From the NCBI GenBank assembly GCA_002224055.1, contig AZLU01000115.1, positions 1-64,000 on the forward strand: a DNA stretch of 64,000 nucleotides. The letters run 5' to 3'. The notes below the pieces were generated by a model. The model had not been told where the DNA came from and searched no databases. It worked only from the letters and a program-made list of their open reading frames with translations. Position 1 is the first letter of the stretch. Every line of letters begins with the position of its first letter. A program made the position numbers and the translations under genes. This DNA comes from Pezizomycotina sp. ARF18. Its lineage: Eukaryota; Ascomycota. This document shows positions 1-11,834 of this stretch, piece by piece.

Positions 1-650
1 GGGCTGAAAAATTTGGAAGGAAAGTACTGCGCTGGTGCAGCTACGATGGCAGGACCTTGGGCTTCTCGGACTCTTCGGCTATGATATCAATTTCCCGACA
101 CATCAATGCCCGCTAGCCGGTTTTCTGCGTGCTTATATTTTGATAGGCGGCCTGTTGCGGGCAAGCGGTTTGGATTCGATCACAGCGAACTGCTATCAAG
201 AATAGTACGTAATAACAATCATGATGAAATAACAATAATAGTAATTATAAAATCTAGCTCAGTCACCGATAGTCCAGGTGGGTTTACATGCATCTAAAGC
301 AAGTACCTACTGACGTGATTGGCGGAATTCGACCGTAGATTCTGGCGGGATTGGATGGTGAGAGGTCCGGATAAGATGTCGGAAGGTCTGCGAACCCACG
401 CGCAGTTCAATCAAAATCGAAGATGGTACAAAATTATCGATAACACACCACCACCACCAATCACAGATTCGGTAAGCCAAGATCCGAGGGCATTACGTGG
501 CAAAGTCAAGATGCTGCTGAAACACGGACGTGACGGATCCGTTCGCAGCGCAACCCGATCAGAAGTCTTCTTCGCGCATGTGTAGCTCCTTACCGCCAAG
601 CCCGAACCCATAACTCTCACTGACTCTTGGGGTGGATGAAAGGCTTCACA
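1..650. other. No supportable gene
   Basis: Short open frames exist on both strands, but none runs far, carries a recognisable motif or has a convincing splice structure. The left window edge may hold the end of a gene that begins outside; nothing here proves it. Confidence 0.4.
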
Positions 651-659
651 GAATGTCCC

Positions 660-1500
660 TCAGTTACAGCTTTTGGCGGTCCATCACGCCCTGGATGGCG
701 TTTTGACCTTCGCGGGTAACTCAGCCGACACCGATGTACGTGTTTCCGGAGTCGATCAGGGCGAGCTGGTTTTTCGAGAGATGGTCTTACCCGTTGATTT
801 GAATGATCTAGCTCAATTATCTATTCTTCCGGCATATTTACCACTTTCTTGCAGAGGCAATCACACCACGCGATCTCGCCACTGTAATCCTCCGGGTCGA
901 GCTCGCCGACCGCATGCCCCCCGTTCTGACGGTTCTCGATTTGGGCTGTTTCGGACCGGGCCTCGTTATCCGCGATCGGTTCCTGAGGATTGGGTCCTGC
1001 GTCGGTGCCGGCGCGGTCGTTCCGCGGAGACGACGTCTTGGACGCGTGGGCCAACCAAGGTGCACACCACGCTCAAGGATTCCTTATTCTTCATGCTCGT
1101 TATCAAATTATCGCGGCGAACGTTCCATCAGCATGAGAGGAGGCGGCGCAAGGCCGAACATGCCATCAGTACTTAGCTGAAACCCTTCAGCTCCTTAGCC
1201 GTCATATTGTCAATGAAAATATGCTCCGACCTCCTGGCTCCAACGTGGAAGTTTTCCCAGATAGATAGCGTCCTTGTAGAGTGACAACTTCGCGCTGCTT
1301 CCATCACCGTATTTTGTGGTTCTGTGATCACCTTATCCTCGGCGCGGTAGTACTTCGGACGCGATGCTCCGGTCATCTGGCGCGTAGACGCTTCGAGGCT
1401 TGTGTTTCACCCTCGACGATGCTTTTCCACCGCTTTGAGCCAGAAACGCGAAGACCCGGTGTCGACACGACCAAAATACTCGTAACGCATGGAGATTAGA
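660..1500 (-). CDS. Possible degraded or error-ridden coding region, function unknown
   Basis: The minus strand gives several protein-like stretches in different frames. One around 1376-1150 reads through IDNMTAKELKGF and then FQLSTDGMFGLAPPP after a frame change. A second around 1050-825 holds ELDPEDYSGEIAWCDCLC. A third around 790-660 holds LALIDSGNTYIGVG. They are separated by frame changes, and one stop lies directly after the last motif. The DSG triplet with hydrophobic flanks recalls the second active-site motif of pepsin-like aspartic proteases, but that is a resemblance only and no first motif was found. It could equally be an unrelated hypothetical gene. No start or end can be fixed, so the span is approximate. 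Confidence 0.22.
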
Positions 1501-1749
1501 TCGGATCCTAACTGGACGCTCACGTGCTAATGATTTAAATGTATGTTAATATCTAGAAAGTTGTGTTGAATTCATGAAGCTGAAAGCGTTTAACATCGAA
1601 TCAGGGAAGAAAAAAAAAATAAGGAAAGGGAGCAGGAGATGCTACTACTAACATAGTTCACCGGCTCACAAGTATTTTCAACCTCTGAGTAGAGGTCCAT
1701 GGATAACAGCGCCGTACCCTCTCGGTGGTGAAGTTTAGGGTTTCGTGAG

Positions 1750-2353
1750 GCCCGTCATCTCGTCCACTTCAAATTCCACAGCAGGCATCGTCCCGGGCTG
1801 AGGCACTGGGTGGTTCCTTCAGGATACTTGAATCCACTTTAGCTGAATTCGCTGGACAAGAATGAGACCGATTCCTGCGCTACTCTGTAACTATGCGGGG
1901 CGTGCGAGCTTACGATCTGAGCCGTAATGACTGGTATTTCCTCTGAGCCCGGCCTCTCATTATACAAAACGAACTCATTGGAATTATACGGGGCCTTCGA
2001 AGCCTGGGCTGCCATCTGAGATGTTACTTCCACCCAACGCCGGCGCCTCGTGTACAGCTACTGATATAACGTACTTTTTTCACCTTTGAGGAAGTGGGCA
2101 ACAGGGGCTACTTGGCCTGCATCGTCATCATCTACCGCCGGTCCACCATCCTGCGTCTCAGTTTCTGAGATATGATGCTTGCAAAAGCCTGAGCTGCAGC
2201 CGTCACTCTGGTGCTCCAACTAGCCTGAAAGGCTCGAGTTGAACTTGAACTATCGGTCGAGTCCCCGAGGACGAGCGAGATATCGCATTCAGAGGCAGGT
2301 TTGGCCTCCAATTCAGCGGTGAGTGTTTTCTGTCCTTGTAGACTCGATGCCAT
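1750..2353 (-). CDS. Hypothetical protein, broken frame
   Basis: An ATG at 2353 opens a serine- and threonine-rich stretch (MASSLQGQKTLTAELEAKP, then GDSTDSSSSTRAF). After a frame change this continues as an acidic segment with VDDDDAGQVAPVAHFLK. A further change leads to EVTSQMAAQASKAPYNSNEF and a plausible folded stretch down to about 1840. A last piece near 1770 reads VPQPGTMPAVEFEVDEM. Composition is protein-like in all pieces and they lie in order on one strand, which favours one gene with one or two introns or indels. I do not recognise the family. The 3' end is uncertain. Confidence 0.4.
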
Positions 2354-3547
2354 TGCTTGGGGAAACAAAATATTACTGTTAAGGAAGTATGTTAAAATTA
2401 TAAAAGGTATTTATCTAGAAAAATGCTTTGCAAATTTCGGAAGGGATGAATCGTCTTTAAACAAACCACTGGAATTTGGCATTTATGATCTTCCCTTTGA
2501 ATGCACTATATATATGTATACAGCGATAGAGCAGTGCGAGAGTCCTTGAAATTTGGAAAGTGAATACTTATCATCCAGGCCGCGATATGTCAGAACATAT
2601 AATGCGCACTGTGTTGTCACCCCTTGCTCCCCATCAATGCGTCCCGTGCCCACGATAGTAGAAAGTACAGTTAACTGCGGCTAATGGAGTCAAATTTAGA
2701 GAATGATATAAACAGGCGTACCGTACAAGTACTTGTAGAGATAGTTCGCCTTTACGCTATAACGAAAGTACGTTCCGGATCCGGCGTTAAGGGTGAAAAC
2801 TTGAGCGATCACTGATCAGTGATCGGCGACATTGTGAACAAGGCTTCCGATGTAGGCACCTTTGACACCATTTGTTAAACTTCAGCCTGCGCTTCGGTGT
2901 TTATGCATAGGCGGCCCGGTTCAAACGCTAGGGAATGCCGGAACTTGAACCCACTTCCCTGCATGGTCCGAGCCCAGAACGCACGATCGTAGAAAAAAGG
3001 CGTATTTCTTTCAGCTACAACAAGTTTTCTGAGTCGAGACCTGCGGGAATTGTTGGATGGGCAATCGCGCGATCGAAAAGGGGAAGATGGAGAGCAAGTA
3101 CTATCCTATCGTTTAATTATTGAACTATATGATACTACTTAGTAATAATTAAGTACCATATTCTCAAGTCTCGATAGTATAGCTCTTTCTAGTACGGGTC
3201 GACATGGATTAGTGCGATTCTGTCGCTAGGTCTGTGAACAATTCAATCTAATAGCTAAGCTGTTGATGCTACAACAGAGTCAGTGATATTATTCTGTATA
3301 TAAGTATGTAATTGATGCTCAGCTCGACGGATGCGGCTGTGAGATATATAAATACATGGCAAAGCGACGCTAGCTTGATCTGACCGTCACGTTGATGTCT
3401 TCATTCTTAGAGCTTTATAGTTGCCTATCAAGTACACACACTATTAAATTATCAGCGGACTAGCACTATTATCTCCGAGTTTATCGATATATCTAGTACA
3501 TCGTATTGACTTGTCCTTCGAATATACTACTCACACCTTGTTCCATC
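2354..3547. other. Intergenic, AT-rich, with a 20-bp palindrome
   Basis: No coding signal was found. The stretch holds a perfect 20-bp palindrome at 2806-2825 and many short A/T-rich segments. A TATA-like block (gatatataaata) lies near 3342-3354, upstream of the small candidate gene that follows. Confidence 0.5.
2806..2825. repeat. Perfect 20-bp palindrome
   Basis: CGATCACTGATCAGTGATCG equals its own reverse complement over all 20 bases; the flanking bases do not extend it. It is built around TGATCA with a GATC near each arm end. It lies in non-coding DNA. It could be a binding site for a dimeric factor or a chance cruciform-forming sequence. Confidence 0.6.
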
Positions 3548-3928
3548 ATGAGTGATAGCGGCGCCGATAATGTAACTCTATTAAAGGATGAGGTAGCGAA
3601 CCTCCTCTTTACGCTACCGGACCGAACTAGTAACGAGCCATCGGAGTATGAGATTGCCGTTCCTGAGGGATCCAACTAAGAATACAAGGAACCAAGAGAG
3701 GGTTTGGTGATTTTACCATCTCCACTTGAGAACAGAAATATGAAGGTATGTGATTTTATGACGCTCGATAAGGGAAGCTGGTTTATTCTCCGTTGTCTAT
3801 ATGAAGCCACCACTAACTGGAATATCTCCCTTGGAAAATCCACCGGGAATATAGCGGTGGAACACGCTTATATTGGTGCGAACGTTCATTTGTATACAAT
3901 TGACAGTACAACCGACAACGTCCAATGA
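3548..3928 (+). CDS. Candidate small protein with one in-frame stop
   Basis: From ATG 3548 one frame reads MSDSGADNVTLLKDEVANLL and on to a TAA about 43 codons in. The same frame then continues without further stops for roughly 82 more codons to a TGA at 3926, with ordinary composition (for example LDKGSWFILRCLYEATTNW). A TATA-like block lies about 200 bp upstream. The TAA could be a substitution error, the end of a real short protein, or a pseudogene mark. No family is recognised. Confidence 0.3.
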
Positions 3929-4047
3929 TACTTGGAAAGTCACCTCCATTTCTTCGCTCTAACCACCAACACGCTGTGTTATATGGCTACAGATCCCATC
4001 AGCTTTTTCAGTATGTTCCTTAATGCCATGAAGAAAATGTGCTATTC

Positions 4048-5010
4048 CTAGTTGGCGTTTACTTCTACTACGCCATCACTGCGCACAGCTCCACGACGGC
4101 TAGGCAATCCAGTCGGATATTTCTTGTGGGTTCTCCTTGCAATCCTGAGTTTTGTTTCCAATATTAGCTTCTCCCACAAAGAGCTGTATCTAAGTATAGA
4201 TTGAAAAAGGGTGAAGGGAATTAGAAAACCTACTTCTGGAAAGGCGCGCACCAACTTGAAAAAAATTTCTGTGTAAGCCAGCCGTTCCTCGGTTGGTAAG
4301 TCGACTATCGTTTCCGCCAGTCCCTGTATCGTCGTAGTGTGCGAATATTTTGAGAGCGCTAAGTTCTCGTTTTCTTCGTAGAATCGGCAAAAGTAATGGC
4401 GCATTTCTGGAGAGATATGAAGGCTTGAGTGAAGAAGTGTTTTCTATCCGTCGCCGTGGACGCGTCGGCGTGTAACGTTTGTTGTGATATCGTGAAAGCA
4501 AGACACGAAGGTTTAACTTCAGGAAACCTTCGCCTATATAACTTGAAGATTAGCAATGCTTGCAGGTCAAGGGAGAATAACGCTCACTTACCACTTTTTT
4601 CTGAACCGTTTTTCTTCGGAAAGTTCGGCTTCAACTTTTGCAAGACGGTCGGTCACATCCGTGAGCCGTTGGGAGAGCTGGTTCACGGTCTTACAGGGTT
4701 TAAATTAGTAAAAGCGTAGTAACCTTTAGTACATCGTGGGAGTTTCTTACTATAGAAGCGGATGTGTGGATCACGAGCTTGACGCCCATTTCCTTTGCCT
4801 GCGCTGTCGTGATTGGCTGATGAGTGTGGGCTTAAGTTCAAGCTCAGATTGTTCGAGAAGGTTCAGGGAGCCGACAAGAGCATGTCGTAATGACGAAAGG
4901 TTGCTTGGCTCGTTGAGCACTGTGTCCAAGGGAAGTTGAGGAGCCGTAGAGGACGTCTCCACAACTGTATGGTGGTGATGGATCTCTACAGGGATCGTGC
5001 TAGACGCCAT
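4048..5010 (-). CDS. Hypothetical protein with a coiled-coil-like segment
   Basis: ATG at 5010 opens a polar N-terminus with a run of four histidines (VEIHHHHTVVETSS), then a leucine-rich region with QSELELKPTLISQSR. After a likely intron or indel near 4790-4700 comes a charged helical stretch, NQLSQRLTDVTDRLAKVEAE, which has heptad-like spacing. A likely intron runs from 4591 to 4534 (GTAAGT donor, ATATAG acceptor). The last exon reads FYEENENLALSKYSHTTT through PTEERLAYTEIFFKLVR and stops at 4048. The pieces are colinear on one strand and separated by plausible splice signals. The family is not recognised. It lies on the same strand as, and downstream of, the Grg1-like gene. Confidence 0.55.
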
Positions 5011-5454
5011 TATTGTAATTTTTAGAGCTTTGTATGACGGGGAACGAAAGGAAAGATAAAGTTTAAAATAGAGAAAGAAAATGGGGTGTAAACCGAGCAG
5101 GTGAATCGGTTTTACGAAACATGGGGCTTTCTGAGCCCTAGAAAATATTTTGGTTTTGAGAAGGGAGTAAATTCAATACTTATGGCGGCGGGTAAGGCGC
5201 CTGTAAAATCGAGCTGAAAGGGAAACATTTTTTTTTGAAATAGGAAGGGAATGGCAGCTCACCTAGAAAAATTTCCTTTGTTGATGTCGAAAATTCTTTC
5301 GCGGAGCATGTTGTTTTTAAGAGGTTTTCAGAGTTGGAAGTATAGGTCACATAATTACTTCTAACCTTTTTTGAAAATTGTAATCCTTTTAATGAGCGGG
5401 TTACAATCTTTGACTCAGCTTATACCAGCCACTGGCCACCACCTCCTTGACCAG
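5011..5454. other. Intergenic between two minus-strand genes
   Basis: No coding signal. It would hold the 3' UTR of the Grg1-like gene and the promoter of the gene ending at 4048. Confidence 0.5.
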
Positions 5455-5714
5455 TCATAGACGGTAATCTAACCAGGCTTCGTCTTTGGCTGACGCCGCA
5501 CTCTCATGCTTCGACTGTTCGAGCTTGTCAGGGATGGCACCGGTGACACCGGAGATGCGATCGGTGAGGGAGTCGTTGCCGGCAATGTTCTTCTTGGCCT
5601 GTTCTTTGTCGGCTTCCTTGGAGCCCTCAGCGGACTTGCCCTGGAGGGTTTCGGAGACGTAGTTAACCGCGTTGACAGCAGAATTGGCGCCTTGTCGATG
5701 ATGGAGTAATCCAT
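5455..5714 (-). CDS. Glucose-repressible protein Grg1/CCG-1 family
   Basis: After a short start (MDYSIIDK) and one indel, the minus strand reads SAVNAVNYVSETLQGKSAEG, then KEADKEQAKKN, DSLTDRISGVTGAIPDKLEQ and SKHESAASAKDEAW, ending at a TGA at 5455. This matches the small Grg1/CCG-1 family (NYVSET near the start, then an acidic-basic middle, then a KHDA/KHES block) at about its usual 70-80 residues. In Neurospora the founding gene is strongly induced by glucose starvation and stress and is clock-controlled; its biochemical role is unknown. The frame break near codon 8 is most likely a consensus error. Confidence 0.8.
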
Positions 5715-6089
5715 CCCCGACTTGCGCCTATATATTCAATGCCTGGCATAGTTGTCAAAATGTATGGTGGGGAATGAAGTAGCTTTGTTACTAATGTAAT
5801 TTCCTTGCTTGGTCGAGGAATGGAAGGTGAGTTGCCGTTATTTCTGTTCCATATTGCCGTTATCTTGCTCGTTTATAGAGCGAGAAACCAGTGAGGAATT
5901 GGAAAGAAAGGAGTTTGAGAGATGAGGGAAGCATATGTATAAGGGAAACGAAAACACTGGTGTGACAGGAGATAAAGAATATAAGAATAAAGAAATAAGG
6001 TGGTAATAAAGAAGTGAAAAAGGGCAGCCCGTGGATTGTATTAATATAATAATTTAATAAGAGAAGGAAGTGATAGTGATGGATGGATG

Positions 6090-6132
<43 letters not shown>

Positions 6133-6160
6133 TTTTTTTTTTTTTTTTTTTTATTTATTT

Positions 6161-6204
<44 letters not shown>

Positions 6205-7761
6205 TTCAAACATCTCGATCTCGAGCACGACACTTTCCGGTGAGAGAAGCCTCACCCCTGGTATGTATCTCCTTCAACTCCACGTTCAGTCATCCAAGAC
6301 TTGAGCTCACTAGGGAGTTTTAGAGAACCATCCACAACCCCAGCGCCAAGCCGCAGTTACTCCGTCGCCATCCCGACCTACACTGTCAATATCTTACGCA
6401 AGAAGACCGAAATCGCGCCCGAAGAATACTCTCGGATTTTCTGCGAGATCGTCACATTAATAGGCTCGGAGGAAAGTCGCTGGTTGAAATAGGTCTTTCC
6501 ATGTGGGGGAAGGAGGAGCCGGAGGATGATGAGTTTCCATCTTGAGCAAATAGAAGTCCTCCCGCATTCTTGTACTCGTATCTACTACCTTAGACTCGTC
6601 TAGTCGTGCCGAAGAACACACAAAATTAATTCCATTGGTTGAGACCTCAAAGTTTCTTTTTCTTTTCTTTTCTTAAGATAACTACTATCGCAAGCCCAAC
6701 GGCAGGTAATACTCCACCTACAGGTCAAGGCACGTGCATAACTAGCTACCAGATCGCCGCGACTATAATAATATACGGCGTTTTAATTGACATCAAGGAA
6801 GCAATGCATTTATTAGAAGTGATTGCGCCTATACTATTTGTATTGTTGATGTTTCTAATGAAAGAGCTCCATACGTTAAAGATTATAGCACAGTTCTGAG
6901 CAATTAACGTCTTAGAACTTCTTCTGCTGCGATTGCCGCCGTTCTGCTTCCGCTGCCTTCGCTGCCTCCACTGCACGCCGCCGCACACCGTTTAGGAGAA
7001 AGACTTATTTTTTTTTTACTTTTCTCGCTATTACTGCGAACTGATAGAATGTTTCCACTCACCCACTCACCCTTGCTTTGCGAGTGAACCGTTCGAAAGT
7101 GCAAGCCTAGGTCTAGATCGAAGAAGCGGAGGAGTGTTAACCGACGGTCCGCTCGTTGTCGAAACCCATTCTTTGGCCATTGAAATGATCGGTTCGCCTA
7201 CGCCGTCTCACCTCACTAGTCGGGACCGAGTCTCTACATCATGCTCTAGCCGAAATGCAAGACGCATTCCGTTGCTTAGGCGCCCATGGCGATATCCTCG
7301 CGCTTGAAAAAAAAAAAAAATTTCGCACTGAAATATCTCGTGATGCTATGGGTTTCAAATGACGATGAATGGCGCAGAGATTGGCGTCCTTGGAGAGGAG
7401 GCGAGTTGAATCTCAATGGTTCAATGAAAGGCACCGATGGCAGAAGAGTGGAAGCGAAACTCTGACTTGAAGTCCTGCTGAGGAGAGAGGAAAGAGAGGA
7501 ATAGAGGAAAAAGTGGAAAGAAACCATATTGGAATAGCTACTACCCTCTCAAGGGGCTGGGCAGACTATACTAGAAGTAGTACTACCTTTTCGCCGAACT
7601 AAAAAGGACCACACCAAAAAATAAATGAATTAAAATAACTACTAAGATCTAACACCGCCCTTTCTTTACTTAAAATCAACAATGCAAATCTGTCAGCATC
7701 GCGAATTCATCACCAAACCCCTTTCAACACACCTAATTATCACCAATTCATCAAGAATAAC
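5715..7761. other. Long intergenic stretch rich in T and TTTA repeats
   Basis: This holds the promoter side of the Grg1-like gene and the upstream region of ABD1. A large T/TTTA repeat sits at 6092-6205. A 63-codon open stretch at 6301-6492 (ending SEESRWLK) and a hydrophobic one at 6639-6899 are open by chance as far as I can judge. No domain is recognised. An A-run sits at about 7307-7320. Confidence 0.45.
6092..6205. repeat. T34 and T24 homopolymers followed by (TTTA)n
   Basis: A run of 34 T (6092-6125), ATG, a run of 24 T (6129-6152), then about a dozen TTTA units to 6205. This is simple sequence with no terminal repeats or target duplication visible. Exact length is likely unreliable in the assembly. 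Confidence 0.9.
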
Positions 7762-9597
7762 ATGTATGACCCTATCCATGACTGCTACACGAAGCCCGTA
7801 TCGCAGGATGGTGAGCAATCGAGCCCCGTCAGTGCTATTCGGATGCGGCGGCTCCCTCAGACTCCAACGCCCAGCACCCATATCCTACGACTTTAACTTT
7901 GGTGGCTTTCCGCACCGGAGAACGACTACAGCCACGAGGTAGAAGAGTCTCCGCGAAGAGGAAGAGGGGGACCAAGAGAATAGTAATGACCTCGCTGGCG
8001 TGGAACTGCTCCTGAATTTTGCAAACGAAACGGGGCCCTCAACAACCCCCACCTAAAACCTCTTCAGAAGCACCACCTCAATCCAAACCGGAGGAACCCA
8101 AGATCGATGAGCATGAACAGAAACGGCTGAAGCGGTACGAGACAGCTAAGGACCGTGAGAAGAGGGAGAGGATTAGGGCAAGGAATCCAAGGCTGGCGCT
8201 ATTCCAGGAGGGACGAGCGGGATTATCAGCGGGGAGAGGGCGTTCACCGGGCCAGGATGACGATAGGCACTACCGTCCTGGAGCCGGGGGAGACACCACG
8301 CACATTTCGCCACACTACCGCTACAGTGACCTCCCTCCTCCGCTCACCTCGCCCACACCCGGGACCGCGATCCTTCACCCGAATTGCACCGCCACCCAGA
8401 TCCCCTCCCCGAAATTCAAGAGGCCCGGAGCAAGATACTCGCAGGCTGAACGTGACAACCTGCGAAAACAACAGCAGGTTCGAGAAGCCGAGAAGGAATT
8501 GAAAGCAGCCAACGAAGCACTCTCGAGGGTGTGGACGAGGTTGTTCGGGCGCACTACAACAACGTTCCGAGCGTGGGAAGATCTGGAGGCGTACCGAGTC
8601 CAAGATTAGAGGCCTCCGCTCCTACAATAACTGGGTGAAATCCTGCTTGATACAAAAGTTTGCGGCGAACACGGACTACAGACCCGGGAGTGGTGGCGAC
8701 GGCCTGAAGGTTTTAGACATTGTTGTGGTAAAGGAGGCGACCTGCTCAAATGGAAGAGCGCCCCTCAGCCCGTAGATATCTACGTAGGCGTCGACCACGC
8801 GGAAGTGAGTATCAAGCAGGCTAAGGAGCGGTTTGCCAAATGCGCGAAGACGACGCGCGAGGAATAGGGGCCGACGAGCAACGACAGGTTCGAGCGGAGT
8901 TTTTTATCTTGGATGCTTGGGGGGAGAATATCGATACGATACCGCTGATTAGCGATATCGGCGTAGATCCGGACGTCGGCCTGGGGAAATGACCGTGGGC
9001 GGGGGGGGTAAGTGCACACATACTCTCTCTGATACCCAATAGATTTTATACACTCGCTAACTCTGTTACAGCTTCGATGTCGTGAGCATGATGTTCTGCC
9101 TGCACTACGCCTTCGAATCAGAATCCAAGATTCGCGGTATGTTACGGAACATCTCCGAGCCCTCAGAAAAGGAGGCAGTTATTGGGACAATCCCTTCCTC
9201 AGATAGGATCTACGAGGGTATTGAGAAGCACGGCGCCGAGTCGGCAACTCGCTCTATCGGGTCTCCTTCCCAACTAACAGTGCGGCGAGGCTCCCCAAAG
9301 ACGGCGCCTGCGACCGGCGTGGGCTGGAAGTACTCGTTCTTCCTGGAAAAAGCGTCGAGGATGTCCCCGAGTACGTCGTACCTTGGGAACAGTTCCGTTT
9401 CATGGCGAGAGAGTACAGCCTTCAGCTGGAGTACAGAGGGTCTTTGGTGATATCTGGAGGACGAGAAGAACGATGAGGTGCTCGGCCGCTCAGCGAGAAG
9501 ATGGGCGTCAAAAAGCGGGACGCAGCGGCGAGAGCGTCACGGATGAGGAGTTTGAAGCTTGCAAAGTTTATCTTGGGTTTTGTTCACGAAGATATAG
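7762..9597 (+). CDS. ABD1: mRNA cap guanine-N7 methyltransferase
   Basis: This enzyme transfers a methyl group from S-adenosylmethionine to N7 of the cap guanine of nascent nuclear transcripts. ATG 7762 gives the fungal-type start [14 protein letters not shown] long basic, proline-rich N-terminal region follows (8019-8510, with [19 protein letters not shown]). The catalytic domain begins near 8540: [22 protein letters not shown], then CLIQKF. The AdoMet motif reads VLDI, then [16 protein letters not shown], then [18 protein letters not shown] at about 8710-8840. A 64-nt intron (GTAAGT donor) lies at about 9008-9071. [17 protein letters not shown] and a C-terminus of the form [10 protein letters not shown] and then EEFEACK follow; the stop is taken at 9595-9597. 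At least six single-base frame changes are needed. Recognition rests on motif order and is secure. Confidence 0.9.
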
Positions 9598-10696
9598 AAT
9601 GGGTGCATCAGAGGCGTTACTACTAGTTCTTCATTGTATTTTCTTTTATTTTTTTTTTTTTCTTTTTTTTTTTGGGGGGGGGGGATCGTAATCACATTTG
9701 CTTTGTTTAGTTATGCAAGGAGCTCCACAATTGATATCGAGGAGACTCGAATACTACGCCCTGATAATTCTGAATATAAAAATAATTGGCTAATACCTAC
9801 TTAGTATTTCAACCACTACGTAATCTCTCTTCAAAAGATTCCGATTATAGTTCGATATTGACTTCCACGTGCTAGCTGCGGCTGGCTGTGAATCGTGATC
9901 TTCTCTTCTTAATAGGGGGCGGCACGATCAACGTCCAGGCCGCGTAAGTAATTTTTACCAGCTACTTCACGCCATTTTAAAGCTTAAGCGCTTGTTCTAA
10001 TCCAAACCGGGCATATTTAAGCGTACTCGCCTCCCCACAATACTACACAATTCAAACCTCCCCCCGGCTGGTAATCTACGCCGCCCTCCGGCATCCCCGC
10101 CAACCCGACCCTTCCTACCTCATCTTCAAGCCTTGCGCGTCTAAGTGGTCAGTTACCTCAGATTTCGGTGAATATATATTCTTCCTAAAATATTATAACT
10201 AATATTTTAATCGTAACAGTGGCGAACGCCGGTGCCAGTATAGCCTTCTTCAGTTGCAAGTTCCTGCCAACACTACTCTCGATGAGAAGAGGCGCGCAAT
10301 TGGCGAGTTCTATAGGGTTTCCGTGTGATGGGCTATAATTTTTCTTCCTTTCGTTCGGGTTTATAACATGAAGTATCCGAAAAAGGTTTACTGTTATTCT
10401 GTGGCGTTTATACATAAGGGGGCGTTTGTTTATATCTTCCCCCTGTTATTGTGCGAAAAAGGTTGCTCATCTAATGAATAGCGTTTATACACGATTTGAG
10501 AGGCGTTTTCTATATTCAGAAATAGACTGGCTTATTAGGGAAAAAATTAAAATTAATAATATTCATGCAAATCCATCGTGATAATGTACATGTGTCTTTG
10601 CGCCGTCCGCTAAATAAAACTATTTCCACAAAATACTAAGAAAATAACATAGCAGAGCGTCCACTAGGTCCCGAACTCTTCGGTATGCGGCGGACG
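9598..10696. other. Intergenic downstream of ABD1
   Basis: It starts with a T-rich segment and a run of 11 G at 9674-9684. AT-rich segments follow, with no open frame of convincing composition. Confidence 0.5.
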
Positions 10697-11316
10697 CTAG
10701 TTAGTAGCTCGTCTGATAGGGATGTGGCTCGCACTGTTGCTAACGCTGGTGTTGCGGCGGCTGGCTGTAGTACTGGAGATGCACAAACAGCGCATTGCGA
10801 GAGCCAAATCCCTGCTCAGCATCGACGGCATGTGTCGATCGAGCGTTAGTGTTCGATGATGCAGGGCTAGACGGTCGTATAGGTTACGGTGGTCGATCAG
10901 CCGCCGCCGCGGCAACCTGCGAAGAGGGTGTGGCGGTGAAGATGCAAAGTTAATGTCCTGCTGGAGACCAGGTGTTGTTGTTTGCATGAGGATATAGCTG
11001 ACGGAAGCAACGAGTAGTCCTGGTTGCCGGACGGGAGCTGGCCGTGCAGGTTGTTGAACAGTCGAAGAGGACCCGATCGAAGCAACACCGTTCTGCAGTG
11101 CGGTCGTTTCAAAACGCTTGTTGATGGCACACAGCTGCAGGAGGGCTGCATCCATTGTTGTTTTGCTCCGGTTGCACAGATTACGGAAGAAGGGCTCCAG
11201 AGAAATATGCTGAGATGATATGGGTAGCTGGCTCGTTGGTTGGCTCCAGTTCTGATGAGAGTTGGTATGGAGTTAAGCGTGGTGAAGGACGGAGATGGTG
11301 GAGTGGGAGAGAACAT
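10697..11316 (-). CDS. Hypothetical protein, low confidence
   Basis: ATG 11316 reads MFSPTPPSPSFTTLNSIPT and, after a frame change near 11190, MDAALLQLCAINKRFETTA and then STVQQPARPAPVRQPG, down to a stop near 10697. The S/T/P-rich N-terminus followed by a short helical stretch and another low-complexity tail is compatible with a regulatory protein. I see no DNA-binding, kinase or other domain signature. A chance open region cannot be excluded, because composition here is GC-rich and stops are rare. Confidence 0.33.
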
Positions 11317-11834
11317 GGTGGAACCTCTCCTAGCAAACTACGGCTGCAATGATCCGTGAACATGTAAAGTTATGATATACAGGGTTAGAAGAGCGCGCCG
11401 AACGGTGCTTGCTAGGCCGTATCTACCACAGTGTCATTCCAATACTTTGAAATATCCTGCGACGGTGCTCGCTCTCAGGAAGGGATTGAATACTAATCAT
11501 CTTGATCAGTGAAAGCACTATGTTTGATGAATGGCCAAGTTTTAAAGAGGTTGGTTTAAATATACTAACCTTTGATTTAGCAGCTCTACCCCCTCTGTGC
11601 GAACATGTCTGCTTGTTGATACATGCCCGCCGCCCGAGTTCAGGGCTTGACGGCACGCGAGGTGGGCTTCTTCAGCGTCTCGCAGCGATTGAGACCAGCG
11701 CTCGGTAATTGGCGCTTCTTCTTGAATTCACCGCCCGTTGCTCTGACCATGCAAAAAACACCGCAATCCGTTAACGTAACTGGTCAGGAAAAGTCCGTAG
11801 ACGTATTCAACAGCTACGCATAGTTAGCAAGCAC

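Noticed and set aside
6092-6205. T-run and TTTA repeats as a telomere or the poly(A) tail of a retroposed element
   Set aside because: The unit does not match a fungal telomere repeat; no adjacent reverse-transcriptase-like or tRNA-like sequence and no target-site duplication were seen.
8244-8603. Antisense open frame inside ABD1
   Set aside because: Shadow of the GC-rich, proline-rich ABD1 N-terminal region.
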